NCBI RefSeq assembly: GCF_024054565.1
Contig: NZ_JAMXLR010000051.1
Span: 62,001-126,000 of the forward strand
Length of the DNA: 64,000 nucleotides
Direction of reading: 5' to 3'
Origin: Aeoliella straminimaris
GTDB lineage: Bacteria > Planctomycetota > Planctomycetia > Pirellulales > Lacipirellulaceae
Shown: positions 24,506 through 33,749 of the stretch, piece by piece
Layout: each line of letters opens with the position of its first letter
How positions within the stretch are numbered: position 1 is the first letter of the stretch
The notes under the pieces: model-generated
The model's input: only the letters and a program-made list of their open reading frames with translations
The model's database searches: none
What the model was told of the DNA's origin: nothing
Made by a program: the position numbers and the translations under genes

Positions 24506-24982
24506 CTATCCACCATCCAAGGTCCTTGCCTTCTCCAGCAAAGAGCTCAACTGCTTCAATTCGCCCCGGTTCAGGTGCCCCAGCATATGTTTGTGCATGT
24601 CTTCAAGCGGCTTGTCGATCTTCGCCAGTAGCTTTATTGCCTGAGGAGTGATCTCGACGAACACCACTCGGCGATCGTTCTCACATCGCCGACGCTCGAC
24701 CAGGCCTTGTTTCTCCAGCCGATCGATCAATCCCGTGATGGCGGGCACCACCTGGATCATGCGTTCGGCGATTTCCAACGACGGCAACGGCTGGCCCTCG
24801 CCGCGGAGGATTCGCAGCACGTTGTACTGTGAAGCGGTCAGACCGTACTCGCGGAAGAACCGGCCCATCTGATTCTGCAGCAGATCGCTGGTGCGCATCA
24901 GATTGAGGTAGGCCTCCTGCTCAGGCGAGTGGAACGGCGTTCGCTTCTTGATCTCTTGCTGCAATTTACTGTCGGTTGCCAT
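24506..24982 (-). CDS. MarR-family transcriptional regulator
   Basis: Dimeric winged-helix repressor, 158 residues. The central wHTH reads YGLTASQYNVLRILRGEG, then LPSLEIAERMIQVVPAITGL as the recognition region and IDRLEKQGLVERRRCENDRR with the Asp-Arg-Arg wing tip typical of MarR. A long N-terminal and C-terminal helical pair would dimerise. No conserved N-terminal Cys of the OhrR type is evident; the only Cys is in the wing (RRCENDRR). AAGGAG lies eight bases before ATG. The palindrome at 25007-25018 argues for autoregulation; the target is probably the six-gene pirin cluster just downstream. Confidence 0.93.
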   Translation of the reverse strand: MATDSKLQQEIKKRTPFHSPEQEAYLNLMRTSDLLQNQMGRFFREYGLTASQYNVLRILRGEGQPLPSLEIAERMIQVVPAITGLIDRLEKQGLVERRRCENDRRVVFVEITPQAIKLLAKIDKPLEDMHKHMLGHLNRGELKQLSSLLEKARTLDGG

Positions 24983-25006
24983 GCTGTTTGCTCCTTACGC
25001 ATATAC

Positions 25007-25018
25007 TTTACGCGTAAA
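25007..25018. promoter_or_regulatory. Palindrome in the marR promoter
   Basis: TTTACGCGTAAA is a perfect 12-base palindrome starting 24 bases before the marR start codon. On the minus strand it is followed by AGTATATGCG, which offers a TATATG -10-like hexamer, and then by another CGTAA half-site fused to the AAGGAG ribosome site. The half-site is the same as in the palindrome before the pirin gene, suggesting autoregulation. Confidence 0.62.
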
Positions 25019-25190
25019 CTATCGCTGCGTCAATAGTTGTCGGCGTTTTTTTCTTTGGGCGATATCTTTAGCACCAAAACCCCGCCAAAAACATGCCAAT
25101 CACCCCAATTTCCACGCCTTTCGTGAGCTATCCTTCCTCGTCCGCTCGCTCCGCCAGACTCGAGAACACAGGGCCCTGGAGATCGTGGCC

Positions 25191-25952
25191 ATGATCCGCA
25201 AAGCAATCCTCCGCCTACTGCTCGCAAGCGTCGCTATCGCCGTGGTGGTGGTGACGGCCATTATGGTGGCCGGCTACCTCGCCTTGCAGCAGCCTGGTTA
25301 CTACGCCGCCTTGCGGGCGGTCGAGTTGCAGCCAGCCGACCAAGCCGCGGCGGAGCTTTACTGGAGACAGACCGCAGCCGACTACGAACGGTGGATGCAG
25401 AACTCCATCGCCCGCCAACAGGCAGCCCTGAAGCAGACGCCCGACGCACCCGCGGAGGCCGCGCCGCTACGGATGCCGTACAATCCGGCCACCGATACGC
25501 ACGAGGTTCGCTTTACGCAGCGGCAGCTCAACGCTCAACTGGCTGGCAGCAAAGCCACGCAGTCGGGCGATTGGCGCAACCCGCGGGTTCGCATCGGCCA
25601 CGACTGCATTGACGTGGCTTTCGAGGTCACCAGCGACGAGGTCACGTGCTTCCCGTCCATCGCCCTGCGACCTGCGATCGACGCCGATGGGAACCTGCGG
25701 CTCGAGATCGTCTCGGCCCAAATCGGCCAGCTTCCGCTACCGATGAAGACCATTCTGCGAAACCTGCCCGAGGAAATCGGCCGCAAGGCATCGCGCGACG
25801 TCCAGCTCGACCTCACGTCGCCAAGCCCCAGCGTGACGGTGAATCTACCGAGCACCGGGAAGGACTCTCCCACGGTGAAATCGCTCACGTGCCAAGAAGG
25901 CGAAATGGTGGTGGAGTTCCTGCCACCGGTGATTGGTGGGGAGAGTTTGTAG
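25191..25952 (+). CDS. Membrane-anchored hypothetical protein
   Basis: 253 residues. An N-terminal signal anchor (ILRLLLASVAIAVVVVTAIM, with VAGYLAL following) is followed by a soluble region with a predicted helical linker (residues 45-80) and a beta-rich domain: VRFTQRQLNAQLAGSK, RIGHDCIDVAFEV, LRLEIVSAQIGQLPLPMKTI and a C-terminal strand-rich tail. The general layout (anchor plus a bactericidal-permeability-like or LolA-like beta sheet) recalls YpmS-type DUF2140 proteins, but I see no diagnostic residue. GGAG precedes ATG at 25191; the longer frame starting at 24948 overlaps marR's promoter and was rejected. Divergently transcribed from marR. Confidence 0.7.
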   Translation: MIRKAILRLLLASVAIAVVVVTAIMVAGYLALQQPGYYAALRAVELQPADQAAAELYWRQTAADYERWMQNSIARQQAALKQTPDAPAEAAPLRMPYNPATDTHEVRFTQRQLNAQLAGSKATQSGDWRNPRVRIGHDCIDVAFEVTSDEVTCFPSIALRPAIDADGNLRLEIVSAQIGQLPLPMKTILRNLPEEIGRKASRDVQLDLTSPSPSVTVNLPSTGKDSPTVKSLTCQEGEMVVEFLPPVIGGESL

Positions 25953-26075
25953 GCTGGCGTCCGGAGGAGTCGTGCTTGGTCGTGATGGGATCCTCGAAAC
26001 CGGCACTTTGATCCGGCCACGGCAGATCTGCGAAGTGTTTCGCAAGCAACTATCCGCAATCCAATGGCCTGTCGA

Positions 26076-27440
26076 TCACTTGACTTTTTTATACATCAGG
26101 TAAGTCGGCGATTCGGACAAGGTCAGCTTCAGCTTCCCGTCGCTAGTTGAATGGTAGTCGACCTTTTCAGGGCCACCTTCGCTCAACGCCATGCGCTCGC
26201 AGCGCAGCAGAGTTCCTGGCAATTCTTGCAGCGTGATCTCTAGTTCCCGCTCTTCGCCGGTGGGCGACCAAACCACCCAGCATCCTCGAGTTGGATCGTC
26301 ATGGTGCGTGAATTCATAGACATACAGCTCACCCTCCGACTTGGTGCTGACTTTGGTGAAATGGTAGTCACCAAGTGTCTGGTAAAGATGCTTGATCGCC
26401 CAAAAGGAGGGTTTGGGCTGGAAGTGGCGCGTCAGGCCGCTCGCGGCGTGCACGGACGCCTGATCGCTATCGTTGAAGTAGTACAGATACGCGCGATCAA
26501 CATCGCGTTCGGCAAAGCAGAGTATTGACCGCACGAGGTATTGCGCCTGCTGCTTGTCGCTCACGCCCTGCCAGTTGAGCTTCTTCGCCCAGCCTTCTCG
26601 CTTGGTCATGGCCTCGGCTGTGCAAGCATCGTAGCCGAACTCGGTGATCCATACTTCCTTATCAGGAGCGTGGCGGTCGCGAAACGCAATGGCTTGGTCA
26701 ACTACCTTCAGGTAGGAAAGCGCTGGGTTCTCTGGGTAACTGCGGTCCCAGGGACTCTGGCCCTCTTTCTTTGGCTTGATAGCGTACACGTGCAGATTAA
26801 TCACATCGTACAGTGGCTTGATCTTTGGGGATGAGAAGGTGTCTTCAAGAGACTTTGAATACTTGTCGGCCGCTCCGGACTGTGCAGTTGCGGTGACAAT
26901 CTTGATCTGTCGATCTGCATCACGAATACCCTTGGCCATCTGGATAAACAACTTCTGGTAAAGTGCGTCGTCGAAATCGGAACCGGGTTCGTTGCCAATC
27001 TCGATCGATGTGACCAAGCGATGCTGGCCCGAGGGCCCGAAGTACCGCGCCAACTCGTGGCCATACTGATACGCCCAGCTATCCTGCCCTCGCCAAAGCT
27101 TGGTGTACTCGGAGTTTGCTTCTCCAAACTTTCCGAACTGCGCACAGAGATCGACTTCGAACCCGTGACTTGCCCACTTGCCGTAAACGTGTGCGTCCCA
27201 GTTCACTTTGTTAACGCAATTTGGGACCGTGATCGGATCGCCCGGCTTCTGCACGTCCCAATCCATGTTGTGGTAGTTGCGTGCCAGCCGACATGTCTCG
27301 CTGTACAGTTCGGGCTTGAATTGGAAATGCCCATTGATCCCGATGAACTCTTTGAGAGGTGGTCGTTCCGCAGGTTCGCCCAACGACACGCCAGCAGTCA
27401 CGCAGCTCACCCCTATCGCTAACATCAAGAGTCGTTTCAT
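26076..27440 (-). CDS. Secreted clan GH-A glycoside hydrolase
   Basis: 454 residues with a signal peptide (KRLLMLAIGVSCVTAGVSLG). The body looks like a TIM-barrel retaining glycosidase: SIEIGNEPGSDFD with the expected acid/base Glu151 after Asn, and EVWITEFGYDA with the expected nucleophile Glu267, a spacing of 116 residues. INLHVYA and LYYFNDSDQASVHAASGL fit later barrel strands. A C-terminal beta domain of about 90 residues (YVYEFTHHDDPTRGCWVVWS) follows. The overall pattern suggests a GH39- or GH5-like family, but I cannot decide. It has visibly lower GC than its neighbours and no PEP-CTERM anchor. It stands alone. Confidence 0.75.
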   Translation of the reverse strand: MKRLLMLAIGVSCVTAGVSLGEPAERPPLKEFIGINGHFQFKPELYSETCRLARNYHNMDWDVQKPGDPITVPNCVNKVNWDAHVYGKWASHGFEVDLCAQFGKFGEANSEYTKLWRGQDSWAYQYGHELARYFGPSGQHRLVTSIEIGNEPGSDFDDALYQKLFIQMAKGIRDADRQIKIVTATAQSGAADKYSKSLEDTFSSPKIKPLYDVINLHVYAIKPKKEGQSPWDRSYPENPALSYLKVVDQAIAFRDRHAPDKEVWITEFGYDACTAEAMTKREGWAKKLNWQGVSDKQQAQYLVRSILCFAERDVDRAYLYYFNDSDQASVHAASGLTRHFQPKPSFWAIKHLYQTLGDYHFTKVSTKSEGELYVYEFTHHDDPTRGCWVVWSPTGEERELEITLQELPGTLLRCERMALSEGGPEKVDYHSTSDGKLKLTLSESPTYLMYKKVK

Positions 27441-27874
27441 AGCTTGATCCGGAATCCTGTGAAGCACCTATGATCCTCAACTTCACTCCTCAGTCTCTGC
27501 ATCACGTGTGCTCTCGTTCAGACGGTATCGCACACCCTCGCATTCGCCTTCCGCCAGAGGTTCACCGGACAGGCAAGCGCTGAATTATTCAAGTATCTCA
27601 ACAACCGACTTACCACTGACTCCCGCATGGGCACCCTCCACCCCCGACTCCGCGACCAACCGAAGAAAGATTAAATTCAGGCTTCTGGCATCTGGTCTGC
27701 CGAGTGTTCTTATGATCGCGGCAACTGAACTAAATACCCCACTTGGATCCGCACTGCTAGCAACTTGCTGTAGTCGCTAGTCCATTAAAGTTTCCATATG
27801 CTTTGTGAAGTTTTCAAGTCTATCGAATGGCAAATCGTAGACTTTCCACCAGCTTGCCATTCGCCAGAAACCTA
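27441..27874. other. AT-richer non-coding gap
   Basis: 434 bases upstream of the glycoside hydrolase start and downstream of the NtrC-type regulator. I found no credible open frame, hairpin terminator or repeat here. Composition is clearly less GC-rich than in the flanking regulator gene, as is that of the hydrolase itself. Confidence 0.5.
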
Positions 27875-29275
27875 TCACTCCGGCACCTCATACTCTTCCA
27901 GCTTCTTCTTGAGCGTCGTGCGGTGCAGGCCCAGGGCGCGGGCGGCGGGGGCGTATTCGCCCGAGAAGCGGTCCATAGCGCGGTTGAGGAGCGGACGCTC
28001 CACTTCGCTGAGGAAGCGGTTGTAGACATCGCCGGCCAGCGCGGGATCGCTCAACAGTTCGTCGGCACGGGCGCGGGAGGCCTCGGTCAACTGCTGTTCG
28101 TGATTGCCGTCGCCGGTGGCTTGGAACGATGGTTGCGCCGGCGGCAGGTGCTCGGGCATGACCAGTCCCGAACGGGCCACCACATGCGCGTGCTCGATGG
28201 CGTTGCGCAGCTCGCGAACGTTGCCATGCCAAGGTCGACGGGCAAGTTCGGCCAGGGTCTCCTCGGCGAATGCCCGAGGGGTGGGCGCCAAATGCGAAGC
28301 AAAGTGCTGCACCAACAACGGGATGTCGTCGGCGCGCTGGCGAAGCGGTGGAATGACAATCTCGAAGGCGCACAACCGGAAGTACAAGTCGTGACGAAAC
28401 TCGCCCTCCTGCACCCGCTGTTTGAGATTCTGATGCGAAGCACCAATGATGCGAAACCGTGTTTTCACCGGCTGGTCGGCACCGACGGGCAGAACCTCGC
28501 CCTGCTCGACCGCCCGCAGCAGTTTGACCTGAATGGGAAGCGGAATGTCGGCCACCTCGTCGAGGAACAGCGTTCCGCCGTTGGCCTGCACGAGCAGCCC
28601 ATCGCGTCCGCGCTGGGCACCGGTGTAAGCTCCGGCGACGTGACCGAACAGCTCGGACTCGGCAACCGTGGGACTGAGCGCCGCGACGTTTACGGCCACG
28701 AACGGGCGGTCGGCGCTGGCGCTATGTTGATGGATGGCGCGGGCGACCAGTTCCTTGCCGGCTCCGCTTTCGCCTTGGAGCAGCACGCTGGTATCGGTAG
28801 CAGCCACCAGGGCGATCTGCTTGAACAGTTCCTGCATGACCGGCGTCTGCCCGACCAACTGCGGTTCGTCGCCGGCGGCGGGAGCAGCGGTCTCGGCGGT
28901 ATTCTCCGCCACGGGCGAGGTTCGCAGGGCACGCTCGATGGCCGCGCGGATCTCGGCCACGTCGAACGGCTTGAGCAGGTACTCGAACGCACCGCTCCGC
29001 ACTGCCCGAACGGCGGTTTGCATGTCGCCAAAGGCGGTGATGATGATGATCGGCACGTCGCCCAGCACCTGGCGGAACTGCTCGACCGCGGTGATGCCAT
29101 CGATACCGGGCAGGCGGACATCGAGCACCAGCACATCGGGCTTCGAAGTTTGGGCGAGGCGCAAACCTTCCTCGGCCGAAGCGGCGACCTCGGCCTCGTG
29201 CCCCAGCATGGTGGCCACCTTGGTTATGCCCCAACAGATCGACTGCTCGTCGTCCACCACCAGAATCTTAGACAT
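27875..29275 (-). CDS. Sigma-54-dependent (NtrC-type) response regulator
   Basis: 466 residues in the standard order. Receiver domain 1-120 with the acidic pocket VVDDE, phospho-acceptor Asp52 in VLDVRLPG and Lys102 in LLKPFD. AAA+ domain 138-370 with Walker A GESGAGKE (168-175), the sigma-54 contact loop GAYTGA (215-220, the Tyr variant of GAFTGA), and Walker B GTLFLDE (234-240); an arginine-finger region FRHDLYFRL follows. C-terminal Fis-type helix-turn-helix (APAARALGLHRTTLKKKLEE). The start overlaps the sensor kinase stop by 8 bases, so they form one unit, similar in layout to ZraS/ZraR or NtrB/NtrC pairs. Confidence 0.96.
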   Translation of the reverse strand: MSKILVVDDEQSICWGITKVATMLGHEAEVAASAEEGLRLAQTSKPDVLVLDVRLPGIDGITAVEQFRQVLGDVPIIIITAFGDMQTAVRAVRSGAFEYLLKPFDVAEIRAAIERALRTSPVAENTAETAAPAAGDEPQLVGQTPVMQELFKQIALVAATDTSVLLQGESGAGKELVARAIHQHSASADRPFVAVNVAALSPTVAESELFGHVAGAYTGAQRGRDGLLVQANGGTLFLDEVADIPLPIQVKLLRAVEQGEVLPVGADQPVKTRFRIIGASHQNLKQRVQEGEFRHDLYFRLCAFEIVIPPLRQRADDIPLLVQHFASHLAPTPRAFAEETLAELARRPWHGNVRELRNAIEHAHVVARSGLVMPEHLPPAQPSFQATGDGNHEQQLTEASRARADELLSDPALAGDVYNRFLSEVERPLLNRAMDRFSGEYAPAARALGLHRTTLKKKLEEYEVPE

Positions 29276-30680
29276 TCATCACTCTCCGCGCTATGGATGG
29301 AAGCCGAAGCACAAACCGTGTCTCGTCGGCCGAGCGGCTCCACTCCAGGGAGCCGCCACTATTCTTTGCTACCTGCCGAGCGACGGCCAGCCCGAGCCCA
29401 ACGCCTTCGGGTTTGTCGGATACGAACGGCTCGAACAACGACTCGGCCAACTCGTCAGGAGGTCCCTCGCCAGAATCGGCCACGGTCAGTACGAGCATCT
29501 CGTGGTCGAGTTCCAGCGACACCCGCACCTGGGCGTCGCCGTCTCCCATGGCCGACTGACGGGCGGCGGCGTCCACGGCATTCAGCAGCAGGTTCATCAC
29601 CGCCTGGCTCAGCTGTTCGCCATCGGCGTGGACCATCGTGTAGTCGCCGAGCACCTGCCAGTCGAGCGTCACACCGGCGTGTTTGGCCGAGGGCCGCACC
29701 AGCGTTACCATTTCGCCTACCAGCTCGGCCAGATCGAGATCGGCATCCGCGCCGTCGACCGATTGCTTGCCCAGCCGCAGGAATTTTTGTAGGCGCCGCT
29801 CCATCAGGCTCAGTTGGTGGCGGGCCATCTCCAGGCTGTCGTCCTCCGCGGCGGTGCCACTGCAGACTTCGCAGTGCAGATCGACCGCCATCCGGCAACC
29901 GGTGGCCGCGTTGCGCATTTCGTGGGCGAGCCCCGATCCGAGGATCGCCAGGGTGCGCATCTGCTCGGTGCGGCGGGTCTCGGCTTCGTACTCGGCCAGG
30001 CGCGTGGCGGTTTGGTTGACGGCCACGGCCAAGTCTTTGGTTTCGTCGTTCACGTTCGGCACTTCAACGGCGGAGAAATCGCCCTCGGCCAGGCGGCGGA
30101 CTTCGCGTCCCAGTTGCTGGAGCACCCGGTTGATGCGTGCGGCAATGAGTCCCGTCGTGAGCATCACCGCCACGACGGCCGCCAAACCGATGAGCAGCGG
30201 CGGCACAAACATTGCCCACCACACGGTGTTGAACTCGTCCTGCGGAAACAGGATATGCAGCACCTGGGGCGAAACTCCGCCCCGTCGATCGTCAAGTTCC
30301 AAGCTGGAGTGAAAGTATTGACTGCCATCGAGCTCGATGACCGACCCCAGCGAAAGCTCGGCTGCCCGCTCGGCCGCAGGCGTGGTGGTGGGCCAATCGA
30401 CCGACTCGCTGGGCACGGAAAAGCTGGCGGCCACAGGATTGCCGGTCTCGGTGGTGAGCACGAACTCGGCGCTGGCCAAGTCGCTCATCTGCTGCAGCAC
30501 GGCCTCGGTAAGAGGAAATCCACTACCGGTGAGCACCGCCGCTACGCCCTGCAGTTGCCGCTCCACCCGATCGCGGGTCCGCACGGTCGACAGGTGCGCA
30601 TGGACCACCGAAATAGCCGCCAGGCTCGCCAGAGCCACCACGACCAGGGGAACCATGAATTGATAGCGAATGGGGATACG
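29268..30680 (-). CDS. Membrane sensor histidine kinase partner of the NtrC-type regulator
   Basis: About 470 residues. N-terminal helix VPLVVVALASLAAISVVHA, a periplasmic sensing region of about 120 residues, a second helix PPLLIGLAAVVAVMLTTGLI, a HAMP linker (RVLQQLGREVRRLAEGDF), the dimerisation helix with phospho-acceptor His in GLAHEMRNA, and the ATPase domain with N-box LLLNAVDAA, DSGEGPP and GVGLGLAVARQV. The open frame begins at a TTG at 30758, but a TATAAT lies at 30729-30734 on this strand, so translation probably starts later, at TTG 30680 (chosen) or ATG 30656. The stimulus is unknown. Confidence 0.9.
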   Translation of the reverse strand, partial: RIPIRYQFMVPLVVVALASLAAISVVHAHLSTVRTRDRVERQLQGVAAVLTGSGFPLTEAVLQQMSDLASAEFVLTTETGNPVAASFSVPSESVDWPTTTPAAERAAELSLGSVIELDGSQYFHSSLELDDRRGGVSPQVLHILFPQDEFNTVWWAMFVPPLLIGLAAVVAVMLTTGLIAARINRVLQQLGREVRRLAEGDFSAVEVPNVNDETKDLAVAVNQTATRLAEYEAETRRTEQMRTLAILGSGLAHEMRNAATGCRMAVDLHCEVCSGTAAEDDSLEMARHQLSLMERRLQKFLRLGKQSVDGADADLDLAELVGEMVTLVRPSAKHAGVTLDWQVLGDYTMVHADGEQLSQAVMNLLLNAVDAAARQSAMGDGDAQVRVSLELDHEMLVLTVADSGEGPPDELAESLFEPFVSDKPEGVGLGLAVARQVAKNSGGSLEWSRSADETRFVLRLPSIARRVMNV

Positions 30681-30728
30681 CAACGCGGGGAACTCGCGTG
30701 GGAGGGAGGTGCTGGGGGGATGCCTCTT

Positions 30729-30734
30729 ATTATA
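30729..30734 (-). promoter_or_regulatory. Candidate -10 hexamer for the two-component operon
   Basis: TATAAT on the minus strand, about 50 bases before the chosen kinase start. An 18-base spacer separates it from TTGTGG, a weak -35 match (three of six). It is the only perfect -10 hexamer I noticed just upstream of this operon. Confidence 0.45.
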
Positions 30735-30827
30735 GACCGACAGACGAACGCCCCACAAACGGCGAACCGCAGCGGGCCTGGTGACGTATCCCGTAGAAGC
30801 CCTGTTCTGCCCCCACGTCGACCCGTC

Positions 30828-31154
30828 ATGCTCACTCTGACTCCACCGCTGCTGCTCGCGACGCTGGTGATCACCACCCTGGCGACGGGTGGACTCCTGG
30901 GACTATGGGCCGCCACGTCGCGATGGCACTGGTTTGCCCGGACCATGGTGGTGCTCGGGGTGCTGGCTCCGCTGCTGTGGCGTCCAATCTACGAGCCGTT
31001 CGTGTACCGCCCCCATGGTCTGCAGTTCAAGCTCTACAGTCGCTGGGACGACCACCAGGACGACGGCGGCGAGCTCAACGCAACCAGTCGCTCCAGCTTT
31101 TTCGACCTCGACGGAGACGTATCCCTGGACGCCTTCTTTGCATTGCCGAAGTAA
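30828..31154 (+). CDS. Small hypothetical membrane protein
   Basis: 108 residues starting at ATG 30828 and ending between two convergent genes. Two hydrophobic segments are clear: LLLATLVITTLATGGLLGLW and, after a short polar turn, FARTMVVLGVLAPLLW. The soluble tail contains YRPHGLQFKLYSRWDDHQDD and an acidic C-terminus. No family recognised. It is divergent from the sensor kinase operon. A longer in-frame extension lies antisense within the kinase gene and was discarded. No strong ribosome site is visible, which lowers confidence. Confidence 0.55.
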   Translation: MLTLTPPLLLATLVITTLATGGLLGLWAATSRWHWFARTMVVLGVLAPLLWRPIYEPFVYRPHGLQFKLYSRWDDHQDDGGELNATSRSSFFDLDGDVSLDAFFALPK

Positions 31155-31181
31155 CCAACCAGTGCGACGTGCACCAGTCGC

Positions 31182-32888
31182 TCAATACAACAACACCCGC
31201 GCCAAAGCCAAAAACACCACGCCTGGCACCAACGCGTAGTACAGGAAGACCAGCAGCGTCTTGCGGAGGATCAAACCTTCGCGGCCGATGAGCCCCACCA
31301 CGGCCGAAGCGGCCACCACGTTGTGCACGCAGATGGTGTTTCCCGCGGCGCCGCCGATGGCTTGCAGGGCGACGATCCACACCGGGTCGGCCCCGATCCG
31401 CTGGGCGACATCGAACTGAAACAGCGAGAACATCATGTTGCTCACTGTGTTGCTACCGGCCACGGCTGCACCGATACCGCCGATCGCCGGCGCTAACAGC
31501 GGCCATGCCTGACCGACCAGTTGCTCGGCGCCGGTCGCCAATGCGAGCGGCATCTTAGGATAGTCGCTCACCCCACCGCCCGAGTTCAAAAACACCTGCA
31601 CCATCATCACCGCAAACAATAACGCTGGAAACGCCCTGAGCATCGTTCGGCCGGCGTTGGCCCAGGCCAGCTTGTAGCTCGCGGCTGTAAACCCGGCCGT
31701 GAGGCGGAAGAACAAGTAACTCAGCACCGACACCGCCACAAAGATCATGCCGGGCGTGTAAACGGGAAACACTTTCACCTCGATGGGCGTGCCCAGCATG
31801 TTGCTCCAAGTCAACCCTACCTGCTTTGCCCATCCGCCTAGCGGCAACTGTGGCAGCCGCGTCAGTACCAGCAGCACGGCCACCGTCAGGTACGGCAGCC
31901 ACGCCTGCAGGATGGGAATCGGTCGCTCGCGTGCCACGTTGGTGTGGGGCACGATGTTGCCGGTCCACGTGCAGTCCCACTGGTCTTCCGGCGCGAAATC
32001 CCACACCTGATCCCCTCGCGGCATCAGAAAACCTTGCTTGGCGGCCGTGATGACAATCGCCATGCCGCATAGCCCACCGGCGAGCGACGGAAACTCCGGC
32101 CCCAGCCAGTAGGCCGCAGCTACGTACGGGACGATCATCGCCGCCGCGGCGAACAGCGCGAATGGCCACACGGCGAACCCTTCCCGCCACGACCGATTCG
32201 GGCCGAAGAACCGTGTCATCAGCGAAACCATGAGCAGCGGAATCAGCATTCCCACGCAGCCATGGATCATCGCCACTCGTACGCCGATCAATGCCAGGAA
32301 GCCGTGCCACCCCTCGGGGCCCACGTACCCCAGACTCGCGGCGTACTCCTGCACGGCTGGCGAGTCGACGATGCCTGAGTTCACGCCGATCAGGATGGGC
32401 GTCCCCGCTGCGCCGAACGAAACCGGCGTGCTCTGAATCACCATGCCGCAGAACACCGCGGCCATCGGCGGAAAGCCCAACCCCACCAGCAGCGGCACCG
32501 CTAGGGCCGCGGGAGTCCCGAACCCCGCGGAGCCTTCGATGAACGTCCCAAACAGCCACGCCACGATGATCGCCTGCACTCGGCGGTCGGGCGAGATGCC
32601 GCGGAAGCTGGCCCGCAGGCTTTGCATCGCCCCGCACTGCTCCAGCGTGTTCATCAACAGGATGGCGCCGAACACAATGAACAGCAGTTCGGCGGCCACG
32701 ATGGCGCCTTTGGTCGTGGCGGCTGCGACCGTGATGGGACTCACTCGCCACACCAGCAGCGCCAGCGCCGCCGCCACGGCGTAGCATATTGGCATCGCGC
32801 GACTGGCGGGCCAGCGGAGTCCTAGCAACAACACGCCTACCGACGCAATCGGCAGCAGCGCCAAGAGCGCGAGAATCTGAATCGGCAT
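31182..32888 (-). CDS. lldP: L-lactate permease (LctP family)
   Basis: 568-residue inner-membrane symporter with about 13 hydrophobic segments. Family-defining pieces include [19 protein letters not shown], the conserved [40 protein letters not shown], and near the end [20 protein letters not shown] and [20 protein letters not shown]. These are the characteristic LctP signatures. It most likely takes up lactate (and perhaps glycolate) with protons. No lactate dehydrogenase genes accompany it in the window. ATG at 32888 has no obvious ribosome site. Confidence 0.94.
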   Translation of the reverse strand: MPIQILALLALLPIASVGVLLLGLRWPASRAMPICYAVAAALALLVWRVSPITVAAATTKGAIVAAELLFIVFGAILLMNTLEQCGAMQSLRASFRGISPDRRVQAIIVAWLFGTFIEGSAGFGTPAALAVPLLVGLGFPPMAAVFCGMVIQSTPVSFGAAGTPILIGVNSGIVDSPAVQEYAASLGYVGPEGWHGFLALIGVRVAMIHGCVGMLIPLLMVSLMTRFFGPNRSWREGFAVWPFALFAAAAMIVPYVAAAYWLGPEFPSLAGGLCGMAIVITAAKQGFLMPRGDQVWDFAPEDQWDCTWTGNIVPHTNVARERPIPILQAWLPYLTVAVLLVLTRLPQLPLGGWAKQVGLTWSNMLGTPIEVKVFPVYTPGMIFVAVSVLSYLFFRLTAGFTAASYKLAWANAGRTMLRAFPALLFAVMMVQVFLNSGGGVSDYPKMPLALATGAEQLVGQAWPLLAPAIGGIGAAVAGSNTVSNMMFSLFQFDVAQRIGADPVWIVALQAIGGAAGNTICVHNVVAASAVVGLIGREGLILRKTLLVFLYYALVPGVVFLALARVLLY

Positions 32889-33102
32889 TTCACAAGCTGG
32901 GGTTCGAGACGAGAAGCATATCCATGGCAGGAGTCACCGCCTACGGGGACCTGCCCATTCTGTCTCAAACCCACGCCGCCTGCAGCGCGAACCTGCTTCG
33001 ATTTCTCTCACAAGCTGAAAAAACTCCCCCGCCAGCCCCGACCAAACAACCTATCCATCGGCGAAATTCGATCGGGGCTGCAACATGCTCCACCTCACTC
33101 GA

Positions 33103-33384
33103 TTACCAGCCGTAGTAGCTTCGGGCGCCGGGGCCCACGGTCAGGCCGACACCGCTACCGCGATAATAGTACCCGCGAGTTGGTGCCGAGTAGTACAACC
33201 GGTTGCCGTAATAACGTGGCACGTAGGCTCGTCGTGGCGCGTACCTCGGGCCGTAACCCACCGACATGCGAGCCGGTGCACGCCACGCGCGGCGATAGCC
33301 CCAACGCGCTTCGGCGTCCTGGGGACTCATGGCCAATGTGGTCGCGGCCACCACGGCCGCGGCTAACAGTATTTTGCGAAACAT
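33103..33384 (-). CDS. Small secreted Tyr/Arg-rich protein
   Basis: 93 residues with a clean signal peptide (FRKILLAAAVVAATTLAMSP) and AAGGAG seven bases before the ATG at 33384. The mature part is dominated by Tyr, Arg, Gly and Pro (YGPRYAPRRAYVPRYYGNRL and GYYYRGSGVG) and has no Cys. Such short basic tyrosine-rich exported proteins are frequent in Pirellulales and unassigned; an envelope or stalk-associated role would be speculation. The stop is 214 bases from the lactate permease start. Confidence 0.78.
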   Translation of the reverse strand: MFRKILLAAAVVAATTLAMSPQDAEARWGYRRAWRAPARMSVGYGPRYAPRRAYVPRYYGNRLYYSAPTRGYYYRGSGVGLTVGPGARSYYGW

Positions 33385-33749
33385 CAATCGCTCCTTTCTT
33401 ATCTTATCTGCATACACCTCAGCAGTGGTGGTTGGCGCACCACCACCGCCCTAATAAGTACATGCACATGCCATGCCGGTTGTGTCGATTGTATTGGATC
33501 CTCATCTCCAGCCATGCAGTTGTCGAGCCAAAGCCCCCGAGCAGTGCGGCTGTCGTGCGTAGGTTGTGACATAAGCTTGTGAGAGGGTGAATTGCGGCTC
33601 GCGATGGTTGGTTTACCACCAACCAGTTGGCCAAGTGCCCACTCGTCTTCCACCTGCAACATGTCGAACCCCCCTGCCACCTGTGCGATGGTGGCGCAAA
33701 CACAGCGGCACCCCGTCCGCTAACAACCGACCGCGAAGGGAAGCCTCCG
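33385..33749. other. Intergenic region between divergent genes, with hairpin
   Basis: 365 bases carrying the promoters of the Tyr-rich protein and of the HDOD regulator. The hairpin GGTTGGT-TTACC-ACCAACC at 33606-33624 lies 126 bases before the regulator start and could be part of its leader. Another short stem GTGGTG...CACCAC spans 33425-33443. No promoter hexamers were assigned. Confidence 0.4.

Noticed and set aside
27827..30019. Very long plus-strand frame opposite the NtrC-type regulator
   Set aside because: The minus strand encodes a complete regulator and kinase with all motifs; this frame has no recognisable domain.
29814..30827. Plus-strand frame running through the sensor kinase
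   Set aside because: Only its last 108 codons (from 30828) look like protein; the rest is antisense to the kinase.
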